In this document: positions 1 to 10,703 of the stretch, piece by piece
How the letters are laid out: every line of letters begins with the position of its first letter
How positions within the stretch are numbered: the first letter of the stretch is position 1
Assembly (NCBI GenBank): GCA_033961575.1
Contig: CM066733.1
Location: forward strand, 142,340,421 to 142,404,420
Direction: 5' to 3'
DNA: 64,000 nucleotides
Origin: Aselliscus stoliczkanus
Lineage: Eukaryota; Chordata; Mammalia; Chiroptera; Hipposideridae
Notes under the pieces: generated by a model
What the model saw: only the letters and a program-made list of their open reading frames with translations
Databases searched by the model: none
What the model was told of the DNA's origin: nothing
Position numbers and translations under genes: made by a program

Positions 1-319
1 AGTCTTAAAAGGTGGATAGGATTTTGATTATTGGGGGGTGGTGAAGTGAGGAGGGAGTGATTCCCAGATGGGGGTGCTGCGTGAGCTAAGGCTTCACCGG
101 ATGAAAGTGAGTGGCATTTTGTGGAGGAAAGGATGTTGGCGAGTGGCTCTGGAGTCTAGGTCAAGTAGATGACGAAGAGGACAGATAACATCTGTCATAG
201 CTTGGAAGCAGGTCTGGGATTCTTAAATGTTATACCAAGAGGACATATTTTATTTTATAGGCTGGGTATTTCCAAATTTTCTTTCTCGAAATATATGACC
301 GATGACATTCACATGCCCA

Positions 320-430
320 ACATATTTTCATGAGACAACTATGTACTGAATCCTTACTTATGCTACTGTTCTAAGTACTAGGAAACACTAGGCATAAATC
401 CTGCCATCATGGAGATTGTATTGCTAAAGA
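320..430 (-). repeat. L2 LINE 3'-end fragment, antisense
   Basis: The order of short blocks matches the reverse complement of the L2 3' end: a 'TATGTACTGAATCC' block, then 'CTGTTCTAAGTACTAGG', then 'CCTGCCATCATGGAG'. It is diverged, as expected for this pre-eutherian family. Assigned by recall of the consensus; boundaries are approximate. Confidence 0.5.
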
Positions 431-1003
431 AATATAGGTGTGGGTCACTTAATGCTGGCTTCTACTTTCTCTTTCACTCACGAAGCAATATCAGGATGCA
501 AATCTATGGTAATCTGGTTATGATAGGAAGAGCATAATGCATCAAATTGCAAATCATGCACAAACTGCCACTTTAAATATACTTGTTAGCAGATTATCTA
601 TACACTGAAAACCAATGCCAGCTCTTCTGAGTGTCTGGACCCCAACGCTGGCAACTGCTGCTCAGGCCTTTGAGGAAGGAAGTGAGGTAATCTGAGAAGG
701 AGCCAGACGATGCTAATATCAAGGCTAGTCTCATTAAAGTCCCACTGGACAGCACCATCCCGTGAATTCACAGGCAGCCCTTCCTGCACACCCCCTGAGA
801 CCTCCTGTCTGTTTCTCAGCATCTTCTCTATGTCATAAAAGCCAAAGGTGCAACTCTTTTCATTGCAGTTCCACCGCTGGCCTTTTCGTCTCATTATATC
901 CTATCTCCCTTTGTTTTAATTACCGTTCTCATATCTGTAATTATACTTGTCTAAACCAGCACTGCTAAGTAGCTCTTTCTGCAATAATGGAAATGTTTTT
1001 TTC

Positions 1004-1150
1004 CTGCACATTTCAATACAGTAGCCACGAGCTATATATGCCTGTTGGGCATTTGGAATATGGTTATTGAGGAATGCAATTTTTAATTTTATTTGATTCA
1101 AATTTAAGTAATCTTATGTGGCTAGCGGTAACATATTAAACAGCACAAGC
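1004..1150. mobile_element. hAT-like DNA transposon relic
   Basis: It has the paired motifs 'CAGTAGCCACGAGC' near the left and 'TATGTGGCTAGCGG' near the right, followed by an 'AACAGCACAAGCTAG' end. This resembles a common mammalian non-autonomous hAT/Charlie-type element. No coding capacity and no TSD that I can see. The family name is left open. Confidence 0.4.
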
Positions 1151-1682
1151 TAGATGTTCATAAAAAAATGTCCAATTTCATGTTGTCTTTCCTTGACAAT
1201 CATATATCTGGCACTTCTTATATTTAATTTTTCTAGTTTTTAAAGTACCTGAACTTTGTTTTTTGCAGCCAATCTGTGATTTAAATTTTTAAAAATAATC
1301 TCACCCAGATCTAGGAGCAGGAAAGTGGGAGGGCTGATCACTCCTTGTCTACACATGACCTTCTATCACAGCAGCTGGTAGGAAAGGATGCCACCTCGGG
1401 GGTAAAGCTTCGCTGGGGCCTTTGATTTTAATCCACCCCTTGTCATTCTCTAACCAAGGAAAAAACCAGTTTCTTCCTCTCCTTTCCAAACAGGAAACCC
1501 CAGGGCAAGAACTTCAAGAGAGAAGGAATAGTTCTGTTTAGAGAAAAGTATACCCTGAAAAGTGATGTCACTCCCCTCACTGGCTCCTAGTTGTTAACTG
1601 ATATGGAGTATGGGAAAGGAGGGGTCATGTAGGACCTGACAGGCAGCTCGTGCCTGGTGCCATTCACTCAGAAGTGCTGCAT

Positions 1683-1772
1683 AAGAGAAGGACTCCACGG
1701 CCCCGGTTCGGGTCCCACATATGAGGTCCAGTGACACTGCCCTCAAAAAAAAAAAAAAAGAGAAGGACTCCA
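1683..1772 (+). mobile_element. 5'-truncated short tRNA-SINE with 15-bp TSD
   Basis: Only the 3' half of the short SINE is present (about 1698-1757): the B-box-like GGTTCGGGTCCC, the 'CACATATGAGG' and 'CAGTGACACTGCCCTC' blocks, then an A tail. The direct repeat AAGAGAAGGACTCCA at 1683-1697 and 1758-1772 is identical, so this is an authentic L1-type insertion truncated at the 5' end. With no A box it cannot be an internally promoted Pol III gene. Confidence 0.9.
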
Positions 1773-1789
1773 TGAGCCAGGAAAGGAAG

Positions 1790-2540
1790 GCGAGGAGCTC
1801 CACGTTGGACAGGTTGAGTGTGAGGTCTTTGTGGTGAGATGTGCAGTCAGAGGTAGGGCTATGTCTGCATCTCTGGAGAATGATCTAGAGGTAAATGTTT
1901 GGGGGTCCTTGGCATGGGCTAATTAGAGTCACAGGAATGGATAAGGTGGCCCAGGCATAATCCATAGAGTGTAAAGAGGAAAGGACAGGAGAGCACAGCC
2001 ATAGTATCAATATTTACATGATGGATGAGGAGAGGAACTTTGAACGAGACAGGAACTAAAAAACAAGACGTTTACCAAAGACAAAGAGAGACAGTGCCAA
2101 GGAAAAGAACATTCAATGCTGTCATATGCTGTGAACTGGAAAGTATCCGTTAGCTTCACCATGATATGGAAAGTAGAGACTTTAGTGAAAATAGGTGATG
2201 CGGCTCTGAAGGAAGGGTAGAGGTGAGGAAACAAGGTCAGCAAGTATAGTCAACCTCTTAGAGCATGTTTGCCTGTCCATGTGTGGTCAGGGGAACCAAA
2301 TAGCTATAGCTTGAGGTGGGTGAAAGATAGGTGGGGAAGTTTGGGGATGTGTGTGTGTGTGTGTGTGTTTTGAAGGTAGGTTAGAGTTGGATCAAGTTGA
2401 GGGGGTCATAGAGAGTGGTTGAAGATAGGATGCAAGAGAGTAAGCAGATCATCCAAAGAGGGAGCTCCTGAGAAGAGGGAACGGTTGGGGCCCAACAACA
2501 ACAGGTGGAGAAAGGGATGACTTTTAGTTTAAGGTGGAAA
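1790..2540 (-). repeat. L2 LINE fragment, antisense (interrupted)
   Basis: Purine-rich sequence with the characteristic antisense L2 wording: 'CAGCAAGTATAGTCAACC' around 2235-2260 and 'GAGCATGTTTGCC' around 2262-2275, flanked by G/A-rich phrases. It contains an internal (GT)n tract at 2348-2368. Highly diverged; the edges are soft and parts may be unrelated unique DNA. Confidence 0.45.
2348..2368. repeat. (GT)n microsatellite
   Basis: Uninterrupted alternation of G and T over about 21 bases inside the L2-like stretch. Likely length-polymorphic. Confidence 0.9.
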
Positions 2541-3061
2541 GGACCTGCATGGCCACAGGTAAGTTAATAGGCTCAGTATATGGCAGGTGAAAGAGGTCCT
2601 ATGTGAGTGCTGGCCTTGCCAAAATTAGTTTTATGTCTAAGATTTTAAAGTGCCCTTTATATATGCCCTGAGCTCATATAACTATGCTCACAAGGAGTGC
2701 CATGCCAAATCAGCAGTGCTGCTGAACTTGGTCCAGGGCTTGAGGAGAGTGGCTGGTCTGATGTCTTCTGTAGGACTTCTCAGCAGCAAGTGGTTTCGAA
2801 GCTCTCCAAGAAAGAGGAGTCTTAGGGATCCCCCTTGACAAATTAAAAGCAGGAACTGAGCACAATCATTGTCCTGGCTTTTCCTCTCTGCAGTTGACAT
2901 TGCAAGCATATGGTTTTAATTTTGAAAACTCTATGACAACACATCCTTGCATGCCCAAAGTGTAGAGCTCTAAGCTGGGAATGGGGCTTCGGACTGGATC
3001 TGCACCACATCCAGAGGCCCAGTGTCAGCAGCACCTGTTTGTGGGGAATGGGGCCCGTAAA

Positions 3062-3165
3062 GCCTGCCTGCCTGCGTGGCTGCCTGCGTGGCTGCCTGCC
3101 TGCCTGCGTGGCTGCCTGCGTGGCTGTGTGCATGCCTGCCTGCCTGCCTGAGTGGCTGTGTGCAG
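3062..3165. repeat. CCTG / CGTGG minisatellite
   Basis: Irregular tandem array built from CCTG tetramers and the 12-mer CTGCCTGCGTGG, which recurs three times, ending in degenerate CTGTGTGC units. All three frames on the minus strand and one on the plus strand stay open through it, which is a by-product of the repeat and not evidence of a protein. Confidence 0.9.
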
Positions 3166-4167
3166 CTGAACCTTTACCTCAGCAGGTGCCAGAAAACACG
3201 GTCGCTTCAGGCGTATCGGGTGTGTTTGGATCCGGGTGGGATCTGCCTCTGAGAAAGCCTTGTTGTGCAAAATGAAAATATGACTAAACATTAAAATACT
3301 TAATGATTTCATAAAGAAACATACCTATTCATCAAATAAAAACAGGATGTATAAAATCGATATCTGGTTTTAAACATCAACATTTCATTACACGAATATT
3401 TCTCCAATCTGATAGGGAGCAGCTGTTTCTCCAGATGCCACACCAGGGCTCTGAAGGGACTAGTTGCTTATTCCGATACCATCATTAGCTAGATAGTGAA
3501 GGAAATAGTACAAGATGTCTCTGGTCTAATCAGGGAGCCTCAATGAACTAAAATTTAAACACACTGCATGGAATTAATGTGAGAGGGTTACGTTCTAAAT
3601 AAGGGAGATGGAACTTCTATGCTTTTGCGCTTACCAGATTTAAATTTTATTATTTAAAACACAAGAAGCCCTCTTTGTTTTTCCCACAATCAGTTGTCAT
3701 TGTGGCAGTCAATTGTTTTGAAAAAGAAAGTACAACATGATTATTTATGAGAAAGAGCTGACATACACAATCCATATATTTAGCTGACTCTAATATGCCC
3801 GGGTCAGTACATTAAATCATATGCATAACTACTGGAAAGATAGATCCAGAAGGTTACAGGTAATTTTTATGCAGGAACCATCAGCCCAATACTGAAATGA
3901 AAAACTGCTCATAAACTAGTTCATAACCTATTGTCATTCTGTGCCACCGAGTGGTAAAATGAAGAGAGGGAGAAATTTATGGAAGCATTCCATTGCTCTA
4001 GAATGAGCTGCCTGATAATTATGTAAGAAAGGGGAACCAAAAAAACCCACAAAGAATTGGCAATTTACCTGGGAGAAATTCATTAGGGAAAAAAAAACAC
4101 TAGTTGATTCTTTTCACAAATGAAAAATAAGTCTCTTGTATATTCGTCCATTTCTAAAATAAGTATG

Positions 4168-4205
4168 CATGTGTGTGTGTATATGTGTGGGTATGTGTAT
4201 ATAAA
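4168..4205. repeat. TG/TA-rich microsatellite
   Basis: Imperfect TGTGTGTGTATATGTGTG-type tract, interrupted several times. Confidence 0.75.
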
Positions 4206-5166
4206 TGTTTAATTATTTTGCCATCTGAAGTATTCAAGGAGTTAATTCCTTTAGTAGAAATTTTTATAGTCTATACATATAGGAAAAATATTGGAAGATC
4301 AAATGGCAGGATGTTAATAATTCTTATTTCTGATGAGTGTGATTATAGGGATTTTTATTATTTTTCTGCTATTAGTGAATATTAGTATTGAGCATGTATC
4401 ACTTTCATAATTACTAAAATACAACCCACCCAAAAGCCCCCTAAGTGTTTCCACATACTTTTATGGAGGATTCATAGGCATCATTCAGATGTTCTTAACT
4501 GAGGACTTTCTTTTCTCTCCAAAGACTGTCATTTGTCTTTATATTATTGTATATTGATAATGGCATGCTTTAACCTATGTAATTTGATCCACTGATTTTT
4601 TAACTCTTTACCACTCATGCCCCACATCCTAATGTGCCAGAAACTAGTCCGTAACAGTGGTCATTTAGACTGAAGCTGCTTTGGGCGCTTGTCGTCTGCA
4701 TGGTTTTCCAGAGGCCTGGCCCATCCAGGGCTGCTCTGGCCTCACAGACCTGCCCTGTCCAGTTCCTGGCCCGTGCTTCTTCCTCTTATTACCGGCGAAT
4801 GAGGACCATGCCAGGCCATGTGGGACCATGGCTTTGGTTGGCATTTGTTCCCCTGATTCTACACAGTATCTTCCTACTGATAAATTAATATATGCATTAT
4901 AATAATATACATAATCAGTTAGTATAATATACCTTCTTGGAATAAGTAAATGAGGACACATATTTTCCTTTAGAGTGTTTCAGACCACTAATTAGATGAG
5001 CTCTGTGAGTACCTAGCAAAATGTAACTTGTGTGTTGTCCTTGGCAGATATGATATCAGCTATAAAACCCTTATTAGAAAATATGGCAGAATAGGAAAGG
5101 AGAATGAGGGAAAATCATTGTTGACTTCACAAAAGTAGCCGCTGGTAAAAATAGATATAACAAATC

Positions 5167-5373
5167 CATGGTTCTTAATATATCAAGGATGTATAAATGC
5201 ATGGTTATATTAAAAGGATTTGGGTGATTTGGGGGAGGGGTGTACTTCTAAAAACTGCACTCATCCACATTGACTCTCCATGTTGCCCCCAACCACCAAT
5301 GTCCCAACCACTTGAGTGAGCCACTTTTATTGATGGGAGGGGTATTTGTGCAGACAAAAGGTTAAGAACTATG
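5167..5373. mobile_element. Possible hAT-type element with inverted ends
   Basis: The left end CATGGTTCTTAA and right end TTAAGAACTATGG are inverted repeats of each other with one mismatch, about 207 bp apart. They resemble hAT/Charlie termini of the 'CAGTGGTTCTCAA' kind. I cannot find a convincing 8-bp TSD (flanks agree at only 3 of 8), so this stays tentative. Confidence 0.35.
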
Positions 5374-6054
5374 GACAGTCTTATAAGAATCTGGATAATG
5401 TCATGGCAACTAGATGGAGGGTGTGTTACTAGAGAGGGACGGTGGCCAGTGGAGAATTTTAAAACATTGACAGGTTCAAATGAAAAGGTATCGAGAGAGC
5501 TCCAAATGCCGCCATAAATATCATAGAGAATGGAGGCCAGAAAGGATGAGGCTGATGGAGTTACAGCATGAACCTTTTTCCAAGGATTGTTAAGTCAAAA
5601 AACACACCCCCAAAGTCCGTAATTAATCTCACCAAAGAGAATAAGATTTTGTTTTTAAGTAGTGATGGCCTCACTCCTGCTTGTTACAAACTTTATGTAG
5701 TGGGAAAGAACTATCAATGAGGAGGCAACAAAGCGCTCCTGGTTATAGGTACATTAAGTCTCTCAGGCCACTAGGAATTCATTTAATAAATTACTGCACA
5801 GCATAAGAAATTGTTCCTTAATGGCCTGGAAAAGTGTTCCAAATAGTTGCAATTTACTCCCTCTTTGCAGGAGGAAGAAGCCCCATATACAGTATTAAGA
5901 ACCTCCCATTTCTCTGACATTTAAAGGATTCCTATTTTGGGTCTTTAATTATGAATTTCCAAAGAACTTTGATTTTCTTAAATTCTAATGCCATCGCAGT
6001 TTGAGAGAGAGAAAATATATATGTTCACACCATGAATGCTAAAAACAGCTATGA

Positions 6055-6085
6055 AATTTTTACTTTTTATGAAAAAGTAAAAATT
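6055..6085. repeat. Perfect 14-bp inverted repeat, 3-nt loop
   Basis: The arms AATTTTTACTTTTT and AAAAAGTAAAAATT are exact reverse complements around ATG (6069-6071). It could extrude as a cruciform or fold as an RNA hairpin. No TSD or transposon context was identified. Confidence 0.9.
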
Positions 6086-7086
6086 CAGTGTTGACATAAC
6101 TCCTGTTGAAGGACCTCAAGAAAAAGTTAATGGTTGTAATGTAAATCAAATTTTCTTGGTGTCTCAGTTTTGAAAAATGTGGCCATGACAAAAAGAAATG
6201 AGTCACATCAAACAATGGGGTGGGAAGTGAATATTAGCTCAGAGCTGAGATAACAGTCGTCCTTAAGGATGGCCATTTCATGGAACCATGATTAATTAAG
6301 GTATCTGCCAATCATATGGGCTTGAATCATCACCTTGGAAAGGGCAGAAAGCTTCGATATTTACATAGGGATCATACGCTTATATTCAGAGTGCTGTCAC
6401 CACTTCTTTTGGCAGCCTCTGACTTGGCAAAATGTCTTCAATTATGGGCAAGCTGCCTAGTCTCATCTCATCACAAAGCAATTTGTCAGGATGTGTGTAT
6501 TTGGAAGCCTTTGGAAACAGAAATATTTTACTTATTTTTAAAGGGTGGGGGTAAAAACCCTTGTGTACATACATTCAAAAATACCAAATCTTATGAAATT
6601 TCACCCTTACAGAAATATTAAATAAAAATGTTTATGCCTTCTACAAAGGAAAGCAACTAGAGAAGAAATATCATTGTTAATGTTGATGTTAAATAGCTCT
6701 ATGAGTGTTTACAGAGAGCATGAGGAGTAGAGAGGCTAACTAATATGCTTGTATAAAGATAGAAATGGTATAAAGATAAATATAAAGATACAGGGAGTGT
6801 GGAAGAGAGCCTACAGCACCAAAAATAAAGTCCAATTAACTCAATAAAAGGTGAGATGATGAAACACATTAGCATTCTTCCATTTTTCTTGCTCCTTGCC
6901 TTTCTCTTTCCCTGATAGGTTGTAAGAAAAAAAATTCATAATAATGGGAACTAATAAACAGTTACTAATACCTAAATTATGTTTAACATGATTTCAATGG
7001 CTCTTCATCTGAAGTTTTATATGTTATTTTAAGCTTTGAAGGGTAGTTGACTGTAAAGCTGATGCCAATGAAACAAATGTTATATT

Positions 7087-7114
7087 CATATTAGATTTAC
7101 CTAAATCTAATATG
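7087..7114. repeat. Perfect 13-bp inverted repeat, 2-nt spacer
   Basis: The arms CATATTAGATTTA and TAAATCTAATATG are exact reverse complements separated by CC. Lies in AT-rich unique sequence about 16 bp upstream of an L2 fragment. Confidence 0.9.
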
Positions 7115-7129
7115 GGGTTTTAGAGTATT

Positions 7130-7275
7130 GATTTATTTGTGTGTTTACTTGTTTAATGCTTGTCTTCCCTGCTAGATTGTAAGCTTCAGAAACGTAAGGC
7201 CTGTGTGTTTTTCACCACTGTATCCCCAGATCCTGCAACAACTCTAATTCTTACTAAAAATATTTTTTCAGTCAC
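7130..7275 (+). repeat. L2 LINE 3'-end fragment
   Basis: Sense-strand L2 wording: 'CTAGATTGTAAGCTTCAG', then 'CACTGTATCCCCAGATCCT', matching the L2 end pattern in which a 'tagactgtaagctcc' block precedes 'ctgtatccccagcgcc'. Confidence 0.6.
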
Positions 7276-7886
7276 TCTTGAAGACACACTGTTCTGGAAA
7301 AATATCATGCAGTATAACACATCTGAAATTGCATAAAATAAATAAATGCAGTTAAGAGATGGTCAACATTCATGTCATAATATACCAACAGGGATACACC
7401 TGCAGGCCCCTGAATTTACCGTATAGTAATATTACTTTTTCTAGTGTAGTATTTTCAAAACTTGGTAAGACTTTTCCTCTTCTGGGTTCTTCCTTCCATG
7501 GTCAGACATAGTTCGCCCTTCCCCAGCCACCAGAACAGTTACTTATGTTGTTTTTTAAGCTTTTAGAACTTAGCCTCCCTCTTCTGTTTTGCTTCTAACT
7601 TTATAATAATGAATAGCGCTGGACTGTGAGGTTTCATTTACTGAAAGGATGTTCTGCAACCTGGAAACTTTCAAAGATTGAAGGTTTGCATTTTCCAAAA
7701 TGAATTGTGATTCATCTGTTTCTACTCTTTTAAACCTGTCTCAATAGACTTCTTATAATGAGAGATACTTGCCCTTATAACATTTATGAATGGAAGCAAA
7801 GAAATTAAGGTGAAACGAGCAATACCATGAGTCCATGGAAGGATGAAGAACCAAGACCAGAATCAAGCTGCTTTAAACCTCCTTCA
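7276..7886. other. Non-coding stretch, nothing recognised
   Basis: AT-rich DNA with no open frame above 60 codons, no repeat that I recognise and no RNA gene. Confidence 0.6.
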
Positions 7887-8004
7887 TCTGTTCTTTAAAA
7901 AAAAAAAATATTTATTGGGGTGACAATGATTAATAAAGTTACATAGGTTTCAAGTGTACAATTCTGTAATACATTATCTATATATCATGTTGTGTTCTGT
8001 TCTT
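7887..8004 (-). mobile_element. 5'-truncated L1 3' tail (CACCCCAATAAA type), antisense
   Basis: Read on the minus strand it ends '...TGTACACTTGAAACCTATG...CATTGTCACCCCAATAAA' plus an A tail (the T-rich/A-rich run at 7897-7912). The direct repeat TCTGTTCTT at 7887-7895 and 7996-8004 marks the insertion. Only about 100 bp of 3' UTR, so it is dead. Same 3' end as the copy at 22163-22280. Confidence 0.8.
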
Positions 8005-8233
8005 AAAAGGAATCATTATACGCTAATTAACAAATCTTGGTAGGAGCCTGAAACATAGATATGTTTCTAATTTGTTTTCAAGTACGTTAGATAAACATAC
8101 AACATGAATACCATTGTCTGTTTTCAGATAATCATTTTGTTTCCCTGAATAAAATGTTGTATTGTCTTACTCTATGATGTGATTTTGAAATAGATTTTGG
8201 AGGATTACTAAAACATATTATAGTTTGCTTATC

Positions 8234-8709
8234 AAGATAATATGGTTTTGGGGCCGGCCGAGTGGCGCATTGGTTAAGAGCTGGCTTGGGATGCCAGAGG
8301 CCCCGGTTTGGATCCCACATATGAGGGCCAGTGACACTGCCCTCTACAGCTAACAACAGCTCCACCTGGAGCTGGGCTGTGTGAGCCCCGGCGACGGTGT
8401 AGGCTGCAGCTCCTGCTGCAGTGGGCTGCCATAGACTAAACAGTGAATGGCTGGCAGCCAGCATGAGCTGCCAATAGCCGTGGTGAGTGACACCCAGAGG
8501 CCAGCAACCGATCTGCCTCATCCAGGAAGAGTGCAATGATGATACCAACATGGGCCAGTGAAGCAACGTCCTCCACAACTAGACTGAAGAACAAAAGGAC
8601 AGCAACTTGTCTGTTCCCCTTCCCCGGTTCCCCAATGCTGTTCCCCTCCCCCAATTCCCCAATAAAAATAAATAAATTAATTAATTTAAAAAAAGATAGT
8701 ACAGTTTTG
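8234..8709 (+). mobile_element. Long composite tRNA-SINE (about 442 bp)
   Basis: The body is 8251-8692. A tRNA-like head has an A-box-like TGGCGCATTGG and a B-box-like GGTTTGGATCC. It is followed by the 'CAGTGACACTGCCCTC' block shared with the short SINE, then about 300 bp of extra sequence, and a tail 'CACAACTAGACTGAAGAAC...CCCCAATAAAAATAA' with a poly(A) signal. The flanking repeats 8234-8250 and 8693-8709 agree at 14 of 17 positions, and all three differences are transitions, so this is an older insertion. An antisense open frame crosses it. Confidence 0.9.
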
Positions 8710-9074
8710 TTACTTGTAAGGACCAACCACTTAACTTACAGAGAGTGGTATACAGGTTACTTTTTCCTTATACATCTTTTTGCTCATTCCAACTAGTAAG
8801 TCGATTCATGGAAATATGGCCACATGAGTCTATCAGAGTCCTGTTGGGTGACCGTGCCTCCTGTTTTGTTCCTGTTGTCCTGACACTAGTATTAATAGCT
8901 CCCGTTTCACTTTCAAAATTTTTGACAGTACTTATATGGTCAGTAGGACTTTCGGAATATACTCTCCATACGTTCAACATGGCCCACTTGCCTTCGCCTC
9001 TGCTTCTCAAAGACCAAGTGCTCCTTCCTGACATATTACATGGAGACAAAGATAGTGTAGCCATTATACCTGAG
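8710..9074. other. Unassigned stretch
   Basis: Open frames of 111 codons (+) and 98 codons (-) overlap here on opposite strands. Neither shows a recognisable domain and neither is flanked by splice sites I would trust. I see no repeat family. Confidence 0.5.
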
Positions 9075-9215
9075 CCATAAAAGATGGGGGGCTGGAGCTA
9101 GATGACATGCATCTGAGCCTGGCTTCGCCATTTGCAGGCTGTGTGACCTTAGGCCAGCTAGACAGTCTCTCCAAGCCCCAGTGTCCCCAACTGGGCATGA
9201 GGTAACAAAAGCACT
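9075..9215 (+). repeat. MIR SINE fragment
   Basis: It carries the MIR core wording 'GCTGTGTGACCTTAGGCCAG' followed by 'CTCCAAGCCCCAGTGTCCCC'. Diverged; the 5' tRNA part is poorly preserved. Confidence 0.6.
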
Positions 9216-9221
9216 TCTTAG

Positions 9222-9475
9222 AAAGGCAGTATAGTATAGCAGTTGCAAGCCCAGACTTCGGTATTCAATGGCCTGGGTGTGAATCCCAGCTCTGCCATAA
9301 CTTAGGGCTATGAAACCAGTACATGAATTGACATATATAGTACAAAATTTCTTAAAATAGGACTGGGCACATGGAACATGCTCAGTAAAGGTTAGCAATT
9401 GTTATTAGTGCTCTGAGAATTAAATATAATCTAAATGCAAGTGCCTAAAATGTAGTCAGCACTCAGGAAATGAGA
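9222..9475 (+). repeat. MIR SINE, head and tail preserved
   Basis: The tRNA-like head is readable ('CAGTATAGTATAGCAGTTGC', then 'CTGGGTGTGAATCCCAGCTC'). The core is shortened, and the tail carries 'GACTGGGCACATGGAACATG' and 'CTCAGTAAAGGTTAGC'. A second tail-like phrase follows at 9440-9475. Confidence 0.65.
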
Positions 9476-10362
9476 TCTAGTAAGATTACTGGATGCTGAC
9501 CTGATGATGTATCTGGTTTCTATCCCTGCTTAATCTCAGCAATAATATATGCATCATGGATATTCTAAATGTGTACATACATATGTATGTGTATATGGGC
9601 TCAGAATTAGAAACTCAAGCAGACATTGCTTTATATCTCCAAATAGACGGTTCAGGGATGCCAAACTGCAGTTTAAAAATCGTGCAAAACGCCAGCACAT
9701 TTCAAATAAGATGCAAATGTAGATTTCACTTGCTCTTCGAGGGTGTTTAAAGGCTTTGCTAAATTAAAAATGCAGAGAAGGGATGGTTTAGTTATCCTGT
9801 TTATTTGAAGTCAGAGCCAGCATAGTGATGGTGTAATGGTCTTAAATATTTCGTTAGGTTTTCCAGGAGAGAGAGATTGCATTTATTTCTTAAATGCCCC
9901 ATAGCTATTTCCACATATGAACTGGGAGCCATTTTAATTCTTTAACATTCCTCAAAGATGGTGTAATTCCAGTGGAATATAAACAGCTTCAGTGAAGGAA
10001 GCGCCTGACTGTCCTGCGTCCCTTGTGCCTCATGTGGGCCCTGCCCCTGTCAGAGCAAAGGGTTTGCCGAATTGAAGGGGGTTGCACCCCACCAGAGGGG
10101 TTGGCCACTGTTTAATTTCACAGTCTTCTTTTTTCCTTTCCACTTCCTGTTTACTAGGAACAAATTTCAGTGATAAGAAATCTACTTGACCTCACAGAGT
10201 GAAACTTGAATGCAGAGTTTTGGACACTTTTTTTTTGTGACCAGCTAATATTTTTCAGCTTGTAGCATAAGGATCAGTGTTCTAGCACAAATTCAATTCA
10301 GTCATATACCTGGGTAATGTGCTTCTCAGTATTCTGTTGATATGGGGATTTTTGTTAGGTAA
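9476..10362. other. Non-coding stretch, nothing recognised
   Basis: AT-rich at the left and moderately GC-rich around 10000-10100. No exon, RNA gene or repeat family recognised. A (TATG)-like patch at 9575-9595 is too short to call. Confidence 0.55.
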
Positions 10363-10703
10363 AAATAGGAGAAATTGTGTATAGTGTCAGATGGGTACTA
10401 GACTTATCGGGGGGATCGATCACTTCATAAATTGTATAAATGCCTAACCACTACGCTGTACACCTGAAACTAATATAAAATAATATTGAATGTCAATTAT
10501 AATTTTAAAAATTATGTAGTCATGGTATGTAAAGTACAGCATAGGGAATATAGGAATATAGTCAATGGGATTGTAATAGCTATGTGCAGTGTCAGATGGA
10601 TAGTAGACTTGTTGGGGTTATCACTTTGTGAGGTGTGTAAATGACTAATCACTATGTTGTTTTGTACACCTGAAACTAATAATAAAAAAAATGAAATAGG
10701 AGA
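10363..10703 (+). mobile_element. 5'-truncated L1 with dimeric 3' UTR
   Basis: Insertion body 10373-10693. Two similar 3'-UTR modules are joined head to tail. Each carries a 'GTGTCAGATGG.TA.TAGACTT' block, a 'ATCACTT...TGTA' block and 'GTACACCTGAAACTAAT'; they occupy about 10376-10510 and 10525-10690. The last ends in an A-rich tail. Flanking AAATAGGAGA at 10363-10372 and 10694-10703 is the likely TSD. No coding part remains. It shares the double structure with the copy at 24269-24807. Confidence 0.8.

Larger units (their letters stand above)
1..1682. other. Non-coding stretch, mostly unassigned
   Basis: AT-rich sequence with no exon I can recognise. Apart from the L2 fragment (320-430) and the hAT-like fragment (1004-1150) listed separately, I see no repeat family or RNA gene. 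Stop-free frames are all under 100 codons, with no splice or domain support. Confidence 0.6.
2541..5166. other. Non-coding stretch with two tandem repeats
   Basis: No gene recognised. It holds the CCTG/CGTGG minisatellite at 3062-3165 and a TG-rich microsatellite at 4168-4205, listed separately. A somewhat GC-richer patch at 4675-4850 carries overlapping frames of up to 98 codons on both strands, which show no domain and no coding bias I can defend. Confidence 0.6.
5374..7129. other. Non-coding stretch with two perfect hairpins
   Basis: AT-rich, no gene recognised and no clear repeat family. It contains the perfect inverted repeats at 6055-6085 and 7087-7114, listed separately. The longest open frame is 101 codons at 6316-6621, with nothing to suggest it is translated. 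Confidence 0.6.

Noticed and set aside
3039..3275. Cysteine-rich peptide encoded by the minisatellite
   Set aside because: The pattern is purely the CCTG/CGTGG repeat read in frame, and similar frames are open on the other strand.
8132..8578. A 148-codon minus-strand frame
   Set aside because: Lies almost entirely in the antisense of the long SINE at 8251-8692.
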